64,000 nt of DNA from Daphnia carinata (taxonomy: Eukaryota > Arthropoda > Branchiopoda > Diplostraca > Daphniidae), in NCBI RefSeq assembly GCF_022539665.2, contig NC_081336.1, positions 5,534,221-5,598,220 on the forward strand. Reading direction: 5' to 3'. The notes under the pieces were generated by a model, which did not search any database, was not told the origin of the DNA, and saw only the letters and a program-made list of their open reading frames with translations. The position numbers and the translations under genes are program-made. Position 1 is the first letter of the stretch. Each line of letters opens with the position of its first letter. This document shows, piece after piece, positions 44,781 through 56,508 of this stretch.

Positions 44781-47700
44781 TTCCCCAACAGATAATTTAG
44801 AATTAGCGATACCCAAACTAATACGTATACCCGTTAGAATTTTTGGAAAAGAAATTAACGCTTTAGTAGATACAGGAGCCGAAGCCAGTTTAATTTCAGA
44901 CAGCATATTTTTTAACCTAAAGAAAAGGGAAAAACTTTAAGAAATTAAAAACACCCCCTTACCAATATTCAGAACGGTTTCAGGAGAAATACTAAAATCA
45001 ATGGGAAAATTTGAATTTTCAATTGTCATTAACGACAATCACGTTATTGATCATCATTTCTTTATCATGGAAAACTTAAGTGAAACCTGTATCCTGGGCT
45101 TAGACTTCTTATCAACCAACAATGTAAAAATTAATACTAGAAACAGAAGATAAATTACGACCATTTTGACTGCGCAGAACTCCAGAAGCATTAAAACTTA
45201 TTGTAAAGACAAAAATCGAAGTAATGTTGAGTAACAAAATAATAGAGAAAGTCACAGCCCATTTGCAGCAGCCATTGTAATGGTACCCAAAAAAGATGGA
45301 GAAATGCGTATGTGTATTGATTATAGGGTACTAAACAAAATAACCGTAAAAGACAAATACCCATTACCAAGAATTGATGACACCATGGAAGCAATGAGTG
45401 GATCGGTTTACTTCTCAACATTGGACTTACTGAGCGGCTACTGGCAGATCGAGATAGAGGAAAGCGACAAACACAAAACCGCTTTCATCTGTGAACTGAG
45501 ACAATACGAATTTAATAGAATGCCATTTGGATTAACAAATGCGCCAAGCACTTTTCAACGTGCGATGAATAACATCTTGAAATCAGTATTTTTCAGGTTC
45601 GCATTGGTTTATCTAGATGACATCATAGTGTTCAGTAATGATATTGCTGAACATGTGACACATCTAGAAACGGTGCTTAAGCTTCTTAAAGACGCGGGAC
45701 TAAAATTAAAACGGAAGAAATGCGAATTTTTCAAGGAAGAATTAGATTATTTAGGATACATTGTTTCGAAAAAAGGAATAACACCGAGTACGAAAAAATT
45801 TGAAGCAATCATCAAATACCCCGCCCCCAAAAACGTGAAGGAATTAAGATCATTTTTAGGTCTGGCTAGCTATTATAGAAAATTGATCCGGGCTTTTAAT
45901 GATAAAGCCCACCCACTGACAGCGCTAACGAGAAAATCAGCCAGAAGCAACAGATGCTTCAGGATATGAAATAGGAGCAGTCTTGGCTCAGATGCAGAAT
46001 CTACCTCAATCAGCGGATTCAATGCAGTCCGACGTACAGGAACCCCGTGAATCAGACGGCGCGGAAGTCGTCATCGCGTATAGCTCTAAACATTTGAACG
46101 AACGCGAGGCCAAGTGGTCAACCACAGAGAAAGGGGCTTACGCAATCATCCATGCAATTGACGTATTTAGGACATATCTATACGGACGTAGATTTACCGG
46201 ATTTACCGACCATAGACCTTTGGAATGGTTAATAAGCAAGACAGAACCCACAGGAAGATTAGCTAGATGGGCACTCAAACTACAAGAATTCGACATCGAC
46301 ATTGGATACCGGCCTGGGAAATCGTACCAAAATGCCGACACCCTAAGCCGTATTCCTTTAGTGCCACTAGCAAGAGTAGAAACAAGGGCAAAGGAAAAAG
46401 AAATTGTCATAAAAGAGCATGAAAGAGATCGAAAAGAAATTGAAAGATTAAAAATCAAACTACAAATGGAAAGTTTAAGGAAACTGGAGAGAGAAAGCGA
46501 AAGTAGTCAGACCAAAAGCGAAAGTTTTGAAAGGGAAAATCATAAAACAGAAAACAAAGGATTTGAAAGAGAAATTAGAAGTGACAGTAAAAGGTCTTGG
46601 CGAGAAGAAAAATGGCTAGAAGGGCAGCAAGCAGATCAATCTTGCCAAAAATTAATGATAAAGATACAAGAAGATCAGAAAAGTAACAGATCTAGAAGCA
46701 ACTTTATAATCAACGAAAAGGTTTATTAACAGATAGGCAAGGAAAGTTAGTAGTCCCAAGAGAGTCAGTCGGAAGGATCTTACGAGCAAATCATGACCAC
46801 ATGTTAGCCGGACATTTAGGAATAGAAAAAACAATAGCCAGACTACGAGAGCAATACTTCTTCCCACACATGCGACAAAACGTAACAGAACACATCAAAA
46901 ATTGCCTTAAATGCGCATAACGCTAGGCTGTGGGAGGAAGTAAAGCACCATTGCAACCTATGCCCCCAGCCGAAAGGGTGTGGGAAAGACTTGCATGGAT
47001 ATTGTGGGTCCCGTTGAAGAAAACGCAAAGGGACATAAGTATATTTTAGTCCTATCAGATTACGCCAGTCGTTTCGTTTTTACAGTACCAAGGAGAGATC
47101 AGACTGCCCAAACAATTGCTAACATCTTGGTTAATGATATTTACACAAAATATGGATCCCCCAAAGTCGTACTAACAGATCAAGGAACTAACTTCCTGTC
47201 GAGGTTAATCCAAGATATTTGCAAATTATTCAAAATCAAACAAATCAGAACAACAGCATACCACCCCCAAACAGACGGTTTAGTAGAACAATTTAACAGA
47301 ACCCTATGTGACATGCTAGCTTGCTACGTAACGGACGAACCAGAAAATTGGGACAAATATCTACCATTTGTCACCTTTGCCTACAACACAGCGAAGCAAT
47401 CAGCACTGCAGCAAAACCCATTCTTTCTATTCTTCGGGAGACAACCGGTGCTCCCAAACGACATCAAAATCGATAGACGGTACGAAACCTACGAAGACAC
47501 CAGTGTAATGAACTCACATCAATGGAAGAAGGCTCAGCAACTAGCGAAGGAACACCTATTTCGGGCGCAGACAAAACAAAAAAGATAGTACGACGAAGGA
47601 GGAAGAAAGCAATCAAATACAACATCGGTGACTTTGTGCTACTGAAAGCCCCACCAACTGCCGGAAAATTCATCAACAGGTGGAATGGGCCATTCAAAAT

Positions 47701-48070
47701 CATCACAAATTGCTCAGATCTCAGTTACGAGATTGAGAACGCAGACAATGCAAGACTAAAATCGATAGTACACGTCAACCGCCGAAAACTTTACGTCCCC
47801 GGAAACCAAGGACCAGAAAGAATATGTTGTACACAATACCAACCGAGGAACGAAACAGTAATACGAGGACCAGGAATGCCAAGAAAAAACTTCAGTAACA
47901 ACGTAAGAAGTCCTGTCCCTAGAGCGCGTATACGTCAAACAGCAGAGACGGAGAATTGTATTGTCATCACACCAGATATTCCCGGTCCCATACCAAATAA
48001 TGCTGCACGCACTAGAATGACGAATCCACGATACAACTTACGGCAACGCCACGAAGTATCGAGATTCTAA
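44704..48070 (+). pseudogene. Gypsy-2 pol
   Basis: Protease motif VDTGAEASL is at about 44866-44892. A stop occurs at 44938, and ETCILGLDFLSTNN continues to about 45152. After a deletion, reverse transcriptase resumes (VMVPKKDGEMRMCIDYR, LDLLSGYWQIEI, intact YLDD at 45610-45621). RNase H follows in frame 45983-46729 (KWSTTEKGAYAI, TDHRPLEWL) after a break near 45960. The integrase zinc-binding region (LAGHLGIEKTIARLR, CLKC) ends at stops near 46918. The core frame 46980-47588 has the triad MDIVGP, LTDQGTNF and DGLVEQFNR. The C-terminal integrase part (IGDFVLLKAP, RWNGPFKI) is in frame 47522-48070. Several breaks make it non-functional as read. Confidence 0.9.
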
Positions 48071-48093
48071 ACGTCCAAATTTTCTTTTCGCAG

Positions 48094-51000
48094 ATGGAAC
48101 TTACTATCATACTATTACTACTATTACTACTTACTAACTTACTACATACTATTACTCATTCACTTACTCACCATCATTCCATCAACATATCCCATCTATT
48201 CAACCGTGTGCGACTGCAACAACGTAAAAACCAGAGGAATTTTAGATATTGAGGCACCATACTACTGCAACAACAAAGAATCAGATGCAGCTCACTTACC
48301 CAGAATACCCACGTTGTACACTTTAAAAACGACACAGAAAGCAGCAGCTTCTTGGAAAGGCTGAACCTGCAAGCAATGGATAAAAACAAAGAAAATAACT
48401 TGATCATTTTGGATCGGATCTTTCGACACAATATATTCACAAGACACTAAACTAATTACCCAACTGGAATGCTGGAGAATGGTGAACGACAAGAAGTGTG
48501 GCGATAACAACATGCAGACCGGACCAGCAGGACTGAGTTTCACAGCCACTCCGACAGGCGAAGGGCAATGGTATGCCATAAAACAATACCATACCCTCAA
48601 CTGTGTAGCAGAACGAATCACGCTACGACAAGAAAAACCAGACGATCCAATTGGAAGCCCTTTCGGACCTTTGAACACAACACAACAAGAAGGACACTTC
48701 ATCCAGAACCAGAATACAATTGTGTGGGGAGATAGAACAACAAACAATTCGTACACACAAACACTGCTTAAAGGAGATGGATACTTAGAACTTCCTAGAA
48801 TGCCAGAAAACGAAAACACCAGCCGTCTCTACGACATCAATCGACAGATCGAGATTTTATTCCTCAACAAACCAGATCGGGACATAACACCACAAGGATA
48901 CAAAGTTGTCAGTATACCGCTCACATACCTAATCTTTCCAACCGAAACTACGAGAAAACTGTATGAGATGTTTAAAACAACTATAAATACATGCCTGCAG
49001 AATACTCACCTAGATACACCAGTGTGCAAGGATTATAGAGAACTTCCACAATCAAAGCGGAAACGTTCGATTCAACAAGAAGGTACGTTCTTGTCGAACA
49101 CACCTCTCGAAGATTCAGATATCGGTAAACGTCTATACAGCATCTCGTACGCCTGGGGACCAATAGAAATGAGACGTCAACAACCAATCAAAAAAGACGA
49201 AAAAAGACAGTACATAATTTATAAAGCCACAATACATATAATCTACAAACCCGCAGTGAGCAACCCGATGAAAGCTCACTTTCGTTTTAAAGACGATGAC
49301 CTACTTCCATTGGGGTCAGAATTTGAATACATCGTTGACCAAACAATACGAATGCAAAACAGCGATATTTGCATCACTGAAGGAGAAACAAATCGACTGG
49401 TTGCAGCCACTTGTTCCGAATATTCTACACGGTGGATATTAGACCAGCAAAATTACCGATTAATCGCACAGGAATCACATCTTTGCATAACGCTTGGATC
49501 ATCCCAAAACATCATTCTAACAGAATGTAGGGATGATGAAAATGGTGCAACACAACAATGGATTTTTGAAACTGTGAATACCAATCCAGACATCCTAGAA
49601 AATTTCCCGGACACAACTTTGGCAGAAATGCAGGAAATTCAGCAAGAACAACGAAAGGCAATCACAACCACGATTAATTCGCCACTATTCGGAGGAATTT
49701 TAAAAACTAATCACGGTAGCGGAAATATAATCTGGAACATGATTGCCTGGGAACTATTGAAGAATGGAAAAACACCAAATGAAAAATGTTTAACACACCA
49801 CGGAGTAAAAAGTATGAGTAACAGATGACACTAGAAGAATACGACGCGGATTGGACCAAATGTCAAGAAGAACTAAGAACACTGGTAACCAATAACGACC
49901 CATTGGTGCGATCACAAACTACAGTTGCTAATTGCAGCAGAACAACAGAACGAGGACAAGCTTTCGAATACACATCTGATTTAACCATCAGACCTTTTAA
50001 TACAAACACATGTATCAAAGCCAATACGACAATGTTAGTGCTCCAGGAATGCGCTAAAACCAGTTCAATTTGGGGCACATTCGAACACACAGGACAGCTC
50101 ATGGCAACAAATAGAACGGGGTTACATTCACCTTCATCGGACAGAAAGTGTCTCACTCAGAGAGTAGGACGAGTGAGCCTGGGGCATTGCCACGGCTCCA
50201 GCCAAAAACAACATTTTAGCTTCGAATATCGGAACCCACACCAGCCAAAAACGATTCAGCGGCAGCCATCATTGCATTACACACTCAACACCCATTGGAC
50301 GGGAAAAACCTCCCATACATTCCACCACTAATGAAAAGAGAAGCCAACAACCAATCAGAAAGGAATGAAACATTGACTCCGCCCCCTGTCACGCCCACAA
50401 CAGAAAAATCCACAACAACGACAAGCGCTACAACAACTACGAAGCCCACAATAAGAACCACATTGGCAACAACGGCAAAAACAACGGTAAAAACTACGAC
50501 TACAATTAGGCCAGTTACAAGCACAGCAGCAAACAAACCCACAACAACGCATAAAATTACAACTAAACCCAGTATTACGTCAACTTCAACAAAACCCCCA
50601 GCGACTACAAAGCCAATGATCACGTCAACAAGCACTAAACCTACCACTACTACTAGGCCTACGACAACTGTTAAAATAACTTCAACGTCAACAACCACTA
50701 CAACTACTAGGCCTACGTCAACGACAACAACGCCCACTATGACAATATCCACAACAACAGTTTCAACAACAACACACCAACCAAGCACAACTACACAAAG
50801 TACGACGACAGTGAAAGAGAGTCCAGCGACCCCACAATCATCAACACAGACAGCCAGAATGACCCCATTAGCTACAACGGGAACGACGTCTACAACAGAA
50901 AAAAATCAAATCCAGGCCATAGAAGAAGACAATATTCAAAATTTACCGCCAGCAGAATCTCTGTTAATGGATCAGAAAACGGAGGAGTCATTTAATACTG

Positions 51001-51956
51001 AAAATCTGGAAAGCGGTGTACCTAAAAACATCGAAGAATTCAATGACAAGATTAAATACGAAATAAGCAAGATGCACGACCAATATAAAATCAGCATTGA
51101 AACAGAACACGAGAACAAACTCGCAAAAGAAATTCGAGATATTTATGGCCAACTATCGGCTATCAAAAGAACACAGGCTGTTATCTTAGCTCAGACCAAT
51201 GGAATCTTGGCCGTAGCAGCAGTAGGTTTACCTAGCTGCACGAGACTACAAGGCTTCGGTCAACCAATGACACTTCAACAATGCGAAGCCAAAAGAATTT
51301 TTATATCAGCAAGTGAAACAAAATGTGGATTTCAACTGTTCTTTACTTACGAAGGAAAGAACTGTACGATCGGAATAGATGGATGGTCAATTCATCCGTT
51401 CTCCGATTGTTTTTGGAAAACACCGTTAGTAAATTTGAATGGAAATCCACACACCTGGGAACACAACTCTACAACAGGAGATTGGATACGCCAGAAACCT
51501 AGCATTCACATGCCTTATCTAGACCTAATTACAGAATTTGAATAACTCCATCTCAATAACTTCGAGTACTCGCTGAAAAGTCATCCAGCACACGAAACAA
51601 TGGAGATGGAACAATTAAATATCCTAAATGACCTAGTAGGCAGAATGCAAGAAGGCAATTCCAGTTCTGTTGGAGATATTGTGATGTCAGAACAACAAGA
51701 TAATCAAATAGGCCACATGTTCTCATGGTTCGACAAATTGAAGATAATAGGTCTATCAGTGATGGGATTTGTGCTTTTCCTCGTATGCTTACGGATCTTC
51801 ATCATTTGCAACCCCATCTCGAAGATTAAAGAACATATCCGCAGAAACCGGAACTTTACAAGCAGATACGATGATGGCATAGAGGAAGAACACGAACTCG
51901 CATCAATGATACCAGCACGAGAAGCGAATTACCATTCGGAAATAGCAGTCGAATAA
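48094..51956 (+). pseudogene. Gypsy-2 envelope-like glycoprotein with lectin-like and mucin-like regions
   Basis: ATG 48094 starts a Leu-rich signal sequence. A shift is needed to reach VCDCNNVKTRGILDI. The frame 48479-49828 contains HTLNCVAERITLRQ, a basic cleavage-like site KRKRS near 49060, and then ricin-type trefoil-like repeats (WILDQQNYRLIA, CITLGSSQNIILTEC, QQWIFE). The frame 49825-50331 has more such repeats (TCIKANTTMLVLQECA, CLTQRVGRVSLGHC). The frame 50295-51545 starts with about 190 residues dominated by Thr, Ser, Pro and Lys (mucin-like), then a coiled coil and a Cys-containing domain (GIDGWSIHPFSDCFW). After one stop, 51600-51956 has SWFDKLKI, a transmembrane helix (LSVMGFVLFLVCLRIFI) and an acidic tail. 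The N- and C-terminal parts match the Gypsy-1 envelope, which lacks the lectin and mucin parts. Confidence 0.75.
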
Positions 51957-52196
51957 CCGTTCATAAGAACACCCGCCCCTGCACAACTGACAACAGAAAG
52001 ACAAGTTCAAATACGCCCTCCCCGACCAAGTGCACCAAATTCATTAATCTACCCATCTATCGAAGAAACCGACACACCCACACGATGTACCGGAAAACAT
52101 ACCATGTGCACTTACGTCGTCGGATATGGCATGGTCTTGGAAGACCTATGTCGTTGCATGCCAGAAACAGACAGCAGTAATTCAGCCAAAAAATAA
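51957..52196 (+). other. Open frame directly after the Gypsy-2 envelope stop
   Basis: The same reading frame continues for about 79 codons past the TAA at 51954-51956. It is Pro-rich and contains PSAP (in RPPRPSAPNS) and YPSI, both like late-domain motifs that recruit the ESCRT budding machinery, then a Cys-containing end (CTGKHTMCTY, LCRCMPE). It may be a lost tail of env, a readthrough product or chance. Confidence 0.35.
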
Positions 52197-53592
52197 AATT
52201 CCCAATGTCATGGAAAATGAAAGTCCATTAACAATCATCCGCTAACAAGTTAGGCAATTCCATAATAAAGTAGCACCTTCCAAGTAAATATCGCACTTAC
52301 CAGAATTTAAAAAATTTAACAATTAAGTTGATTATCATAAAAAAAATATATATTTTTTCAGCAACTAACTCGATTACAATTATCCACTACTTCAGAAACT
52401 TTATAGTAAAAACAAACAAACAAACAAACTAAAATAACAATTATTGTATTTCCAACTAACACCTTTTCTCCAAAATCAAAAATTGAACAAGCAAACTAAC
52501 AAACTCGAATAACAACGTCAAAATCCCAATTAACAGCCTAACTACAAAATCAATAACAAAACCAAATAATAATACAAAAATCATCCGTCAGTATCACCAC
52601 CATTGGGAAGAGGAACACCATAAGCAAAATAGCTGCGGAGTTGCGATGCACTTGCGTAGGCCGGGCGATAGTCACTTTCTTCTTCAAGACGCTCTTGTAT
52701 AAAACGTGAAGATGTTGGGGAAGGATGATAAATATCATTACCTGACTCTAGCCACCAAAAAAACGAGCGAATTTGAGTGGGTAAATGTCGCGATAGAACG
52801 CGTACCCTAAATAATTCCTTTCAAAAAAAAAAGATTTTAAAGCAAAACAACACTTAGGAATAATAGTAATCGTCGTGCGCCGGACGTTTGTACCCGAAAT
52901 CGAGTGTCATCAAGCCCGACACTTTAAAAGCCAGTCGAAGCACACCGAAAAAGAGGCTCCGATCATCTTCGCGGAATCTCCAGAAAAGACTCGTAAGGCC
53001 ATATCAATCTGTTGTCGATAATCAAACACGAACACGTTGAGAAACACCCCACTGGAAAACGAAGGAGCAAACATAACGAGGGCACAAGCAGCGTAATCTT
53101 CAAAGTAACGAAGAAAACTAACTTACACAGAAAGACTCCTATAAGAAAATGACAAACACTAAAAAAGGAAGTTTGAAACGAAGAGGATCGCCCTACGGCA
53201 AATCCACATGTCAGCGCGACACAAGACGCAAACAACATATTAAATGCACGAAATCCTGTTATTAAAATAAGAACATAGAAACAAGAACTTAAAGGAAAAG
53301 AAAAAAGCAATGCGAAAAACTTTGAAAGGTTTGCAAAAATGCGAAACTCTTCCCAGTGTTTCAACGGCATAAATCCAACAAAGTTTTACAATTCAGAGTG
53401 CGCATCACGTTAACTCATCTCAAAATGGCAAACAATTTCATCACCAAAATTTTACGACTGTTAAGGTACCATCATCCCCAGAAAAATGGAAAAAGTACAC
53501 GAACTGATCACAATCGAGGACACCAAAAGTGAGGATAGCCAACCGGACTGCAGAGCAAAAGTCCGAAAAGAGCGGATGAAAACAAGAAATTA
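52197..53592. other. Unassigned AT-rich DNA after Gypsy-2
   Basis: About 1.4 kb. It is A/C-rich up to about 52560, then mixed. A short ORF begins at ATG 53486 (MEKVHELITIEDTK) and ends at 53590. A 3' LTR of Gypsy-2 could lie here, but no partner copy is in the window to show it. Confidence 0.45.
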
Positions 53593-53853
53593 GTGCAATA
53601 CATGGGATGGAATGGAATAGAAACGGAAAAGAACGACTTTTACGGAAATAAAGAGGAAGTAAATGACAGCAGTGAATCAAGTGATGATGAAAACGAGGGA
53701 TTAATGGCGTATAGTGGAATAGAACCCGATATGGAAAGTGAACACAGTGTTAATTTTATATTAGGATATGACAGTGACACCTACCTTCAATGTGAGCCTC
53801 CACAAAAAAGAAACAAGCCGGACGACCAATGTGAATATAGTGTGATACAGTGA
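53593..53853 (+). CDS. Small acidic ORF before the minisatellite
   Basis: 86 residues, very acidic in the middle (NDSSESSDDENEG), ending CEYSVIQ. The last codons belong to the first unit of the 70-bp tandem repeat, so the stop is supplied by the repeat. The first codon is not ATG (ATT; an internal ATG follows two codons later). No family recognised. It resembles the acidic N terminus of Harbinger ORFs only in composition. Confidence 0.3.
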   Translation: MQYMGWNGIETEKNDFYGNKEEVNDSSESSDDENEGLMAYSGIEPDMESEHSVNFILGYDSDTYLQCEPPQKRNKPDDQCEYSVIQ

Positions 53854-54275
53854 GTTTCAATATCTACATTCAAACAGTATGAATTCTAGGTATATTCAAT
53901 GTGAATATAGTGTGATGCAGTGAGTATCAATATCTACATTCAAACAGTATCAAATAATCAGGTATACGTGTCTTCAATGTGAATATAGTGTTATAGAATC
54001 AGTTTCATGATCTACATTCAAACAGTATCAAATATACGTGTATTCAATGTGAATATAGTGTTTTAGAATCAGTTTCATGATCTACATTCAAACAGTATCA
54101 AATATACGTGTATTCAATGTGAATATAGTGTTATAGAATCAGTTTCATGATCTACATTCAAACAGTATCAAATAATCGTGTATTCAATGTGAATATAGTA
54201 TGATACAGTGAGTTTCAATATCTACATTAAACAGCATCAAATATACGTGTAATCAATGTGAATTACATTACATTA
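53827..54275 (+). repeat. Minisatellite of about 70-bp units, seven copies
   Basis: CAATGTGAATATAGTG or a close variant begins units at 53827, 53897, 53975, 54045, 54115, 54185 and 54254. Spacing is 70, 78, 70, 70, 70 and 69 bp. Each full unit contains ATCTACATTCAAACAGTAT. Units 3-5 share a variant (TTATAGAATCAGTTTCATG) that units 1, 2 and 6 lack, so the array expanded in steps. Confidence 0.92.
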
Positions 54276-54887
54276 GAACAAGATTTAAGTGGTTAAATAA
54301 TGTCCAATAATTCCACAAATTCCTTTGAAAATGGAGGTAAGAGTTTCAAAGTTGGTGTAAGCTAACTTTGTGGAAAGAAGCTGATTTAAGATGATAAACT
54401 AGGAACATGTCTTTGGGATTCTGGTATGTAGCCAAACAAAAGGAAAAAAACTGTTGCCAATGTAATTTAACATGGAACTATTAGTACCTGCGGTGAAAAA
54501 CAAATTTCTGCCTTTCTTCACACCATTTGTGTAAAAAATTGTAGAGCCATTTGCCCTTGAATTGTAGTTTTTGTATTTGAGGCATCCCCCTTGATAATGA
54601 TGGAACATCGATATTATTAAAAATAGTTTGACTTTTAAGGCACCACGCCATGCAGCCAAGGACATGAAAATAACTAATATTTTTACCCTAGGCCATAGAG
54701 ACGTTCTTTTCCCTTTAACATTTTTGGAAGTGTGTTCTTTGATTATATTCCAACTAGTACCGTTGGGCCCATCCAGGGCCGGGGGATAGGTGGCGCTAGC
54801 GCATTTTAACGCTATTTTTCAGAAAATCGGCCTACGCCTTTTTTTCGCCTACGTCTACGTTTAATTCTTTTTACAAATCAAGAATTC
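54276..54887. other. No gene recognised
   Basis: About 600 bp of AT-rich DNA. The only long open frame is on the minus strand (54665-54399) and has no recognisable domain. Confidence 0.45.
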
Positions 54888-55440
54888 CCTTTTATTGCCC
54901 GTCGACCCGCTCGCTTTCTGCCGTCAAGTAAAAAGCTAAAACTGCCCGTCGACCCCCTCTCTGCCCGTTAAACCACCCTCTGCCCGTCCACCCATTCTCT
55001 GCTCGTTAACCCACTCCCTACCCGCCAATCCAGACTCTGCCCGTCAACCCACATTCTGCCCGCAAAAATACCTGCGCTGTAGAGGCACATCTACATTTTT
55101 TTTTTGCCTGTCCTTGTGTCTAGTCTCTTCCCGTTAAGCGCCCGCTATAATTGCCCGTTCACCCACTTTTTGCATCTGCCCGTCAACCCACTTTGCCCAC
55201 CAAGAAACTCGCCTTTTTTGCCCGTCAACCTGCTCTCTGCTCGCGTGCTGTAGGGACAAATCTACCTTTTTTGTCACCTGCTGTCCTTTTATCACAGTTT
55301 CCGCCAGTCAAAGCGCCCGCTATAGTTGCTTGTCTACCCTCAATTTTCTTCTGCCCGTGAACCCACTTTGCCCGCCAAGACACCTGTCATTGTTGCCCGT
55401 CGATTGCCTATCTGTCTGCCGGCCCAATCTCCGCGCGACG
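54888..55440 (+). repeat. TGCCCGTC-motif repeat block
   Basis: TGCCCGTC(A/G)ACCCAC and shorter variants recur more than ten times at irregular intervals of roughly 18-45 bp. Superimposed is a longer repeat of about 175 bp: GCTGTAG...ATCTAC...GCGCCCGCTATA at 55075-55150 and again at 55248-55325. The block is C/T-rich on the plus strand. Confidence 0.75.
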
Positions 55441-56508
55441 GCCCGCAATAAAGTGAATTGTAGATCACGACTTAATCTGATCGGCAAAAATTAAAAAAAA
55501 AATCTACCTGTATCCATTAAATAGCAATGGGAGTTTTAAAAACACCGTAGCGCCATAAGAATACACGTAGATGGGGAAGGTGTGCCTAATAATTTGGTGG
55601 GTACTGTGTTTCGGTGTAGATGGCGTACGTGGATGGGGTGAGTGGGTGCGGCAGTTGGGACATCTGGCTGTGCTGAGGTGAACTGGCATTATTGAGGTTG
55701 CTGTTCAATGCGGCGGTTTCTTGTCGGCGTGTGGTCACGGCGTCCCCTTTGTTCGGCGAATTCTGGAGTTTCTTTTTCCTAACTGTGTTGAATACCTGTT
55801 TTCTTCCTATCTTCCGTTGGCGTGAGCGTGTGGTGAGTGTTTAGGGATGTCGTGGTCTTGGGTTCCTTGGTTAGGGTGCAGTTTGTCTGTTTTTGTTTTG
55901 TCCTTACGGTTTGCTCTTCTTTTCCTGTGTTCAGGGTGGCTTGGCTGTGCTACAGGTGAAACGTTTCGTTAACGTTGGTTGGATGGTTTATCAACGGCAC
56001 GCTTATGGCCGTAGGTGGCTATTTCCATTTACCATTTTTGTGTAGTCTGGAGAGGGGATCTTTCGTGCTGTGTGTTTTGGTAATTTCAGTTGAGGTGGTT
56101 TTACATGTTCCATTTACAACAAGTGATTCTTGACTTCTTTACTTTTTATAGGCTGCTGCAATGGGAGTAATGCCCAAAATGAGTTGTGTCAATTGGGACC
56201 TATGTTTATAGACCTCATGTCTGGCTAGTCGAGTAGTAGAGTTGCCCGGGAGGTTCTTTGTCACTAAGGTGACAGGGAGCTGGTATGGTTTCCATGTTTC
56301 TTACATTTTGCTTCCGTCTTTTAATTTGCACTTTGGATTTACTTTAATTAAGTTCCTGTGTCAAGGAGAGTTGTCTCTTCTGGATATTGATTGTGTCTGG
56401 TGGTTCCTACTGCTTGGATTTGGAGCCTTGCTTACTGATTTGAGTGCGAGCCTTCCACCACTAATGTAAGTGTCCACTTCGCGTTTTACTTTTTCCTCTC
56501 CTGTTAGT
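55441..56508. other. Probable 3' region of the LINE plus unassigned repeat
   Basis: About 1 kb, G/T-rich on the plus strand, lying beyond the LINE stop codon on the minus strand and so likely its 3' UTR. No tail is evident. The block at 55545-55605 shares text with 35276-35350. Confidence 0.4.

Larger units (their letters stand above)
42833..52196 (+). mobile_element. Gypsy-2: Ty3/gypsy element with lectin- and mucin-bearing envelope
   Basis: From left to right: gag (coiled coil, capsid, zinc knuckle), protease, reverse transcriptase, RNase H, integrase and a long envelope region. Sequence from about 43027 onward closely matches Gypsy-3 (from about 61390), but the part before 43027 does not, so the left end is truncated or rearranged. 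No LTR pair was recognised. Pol has an internal deletion between protease and reverse transcriptase, and env is broken by shifts and a stop, so the copy is defective. Confidence 0.88.

Noticed and set aside
50285-50788. Val-rich 167-residue open frame on the minus strand
   Set aside because: It is the antisense shadow of the Thr-rich mucin-like region of the Gypsy-2 envelope.
53827-54275. CRISPR-like array
   Set aside because: Units are continuous tandem copies without unique spacers, in eukaryotic DNA.
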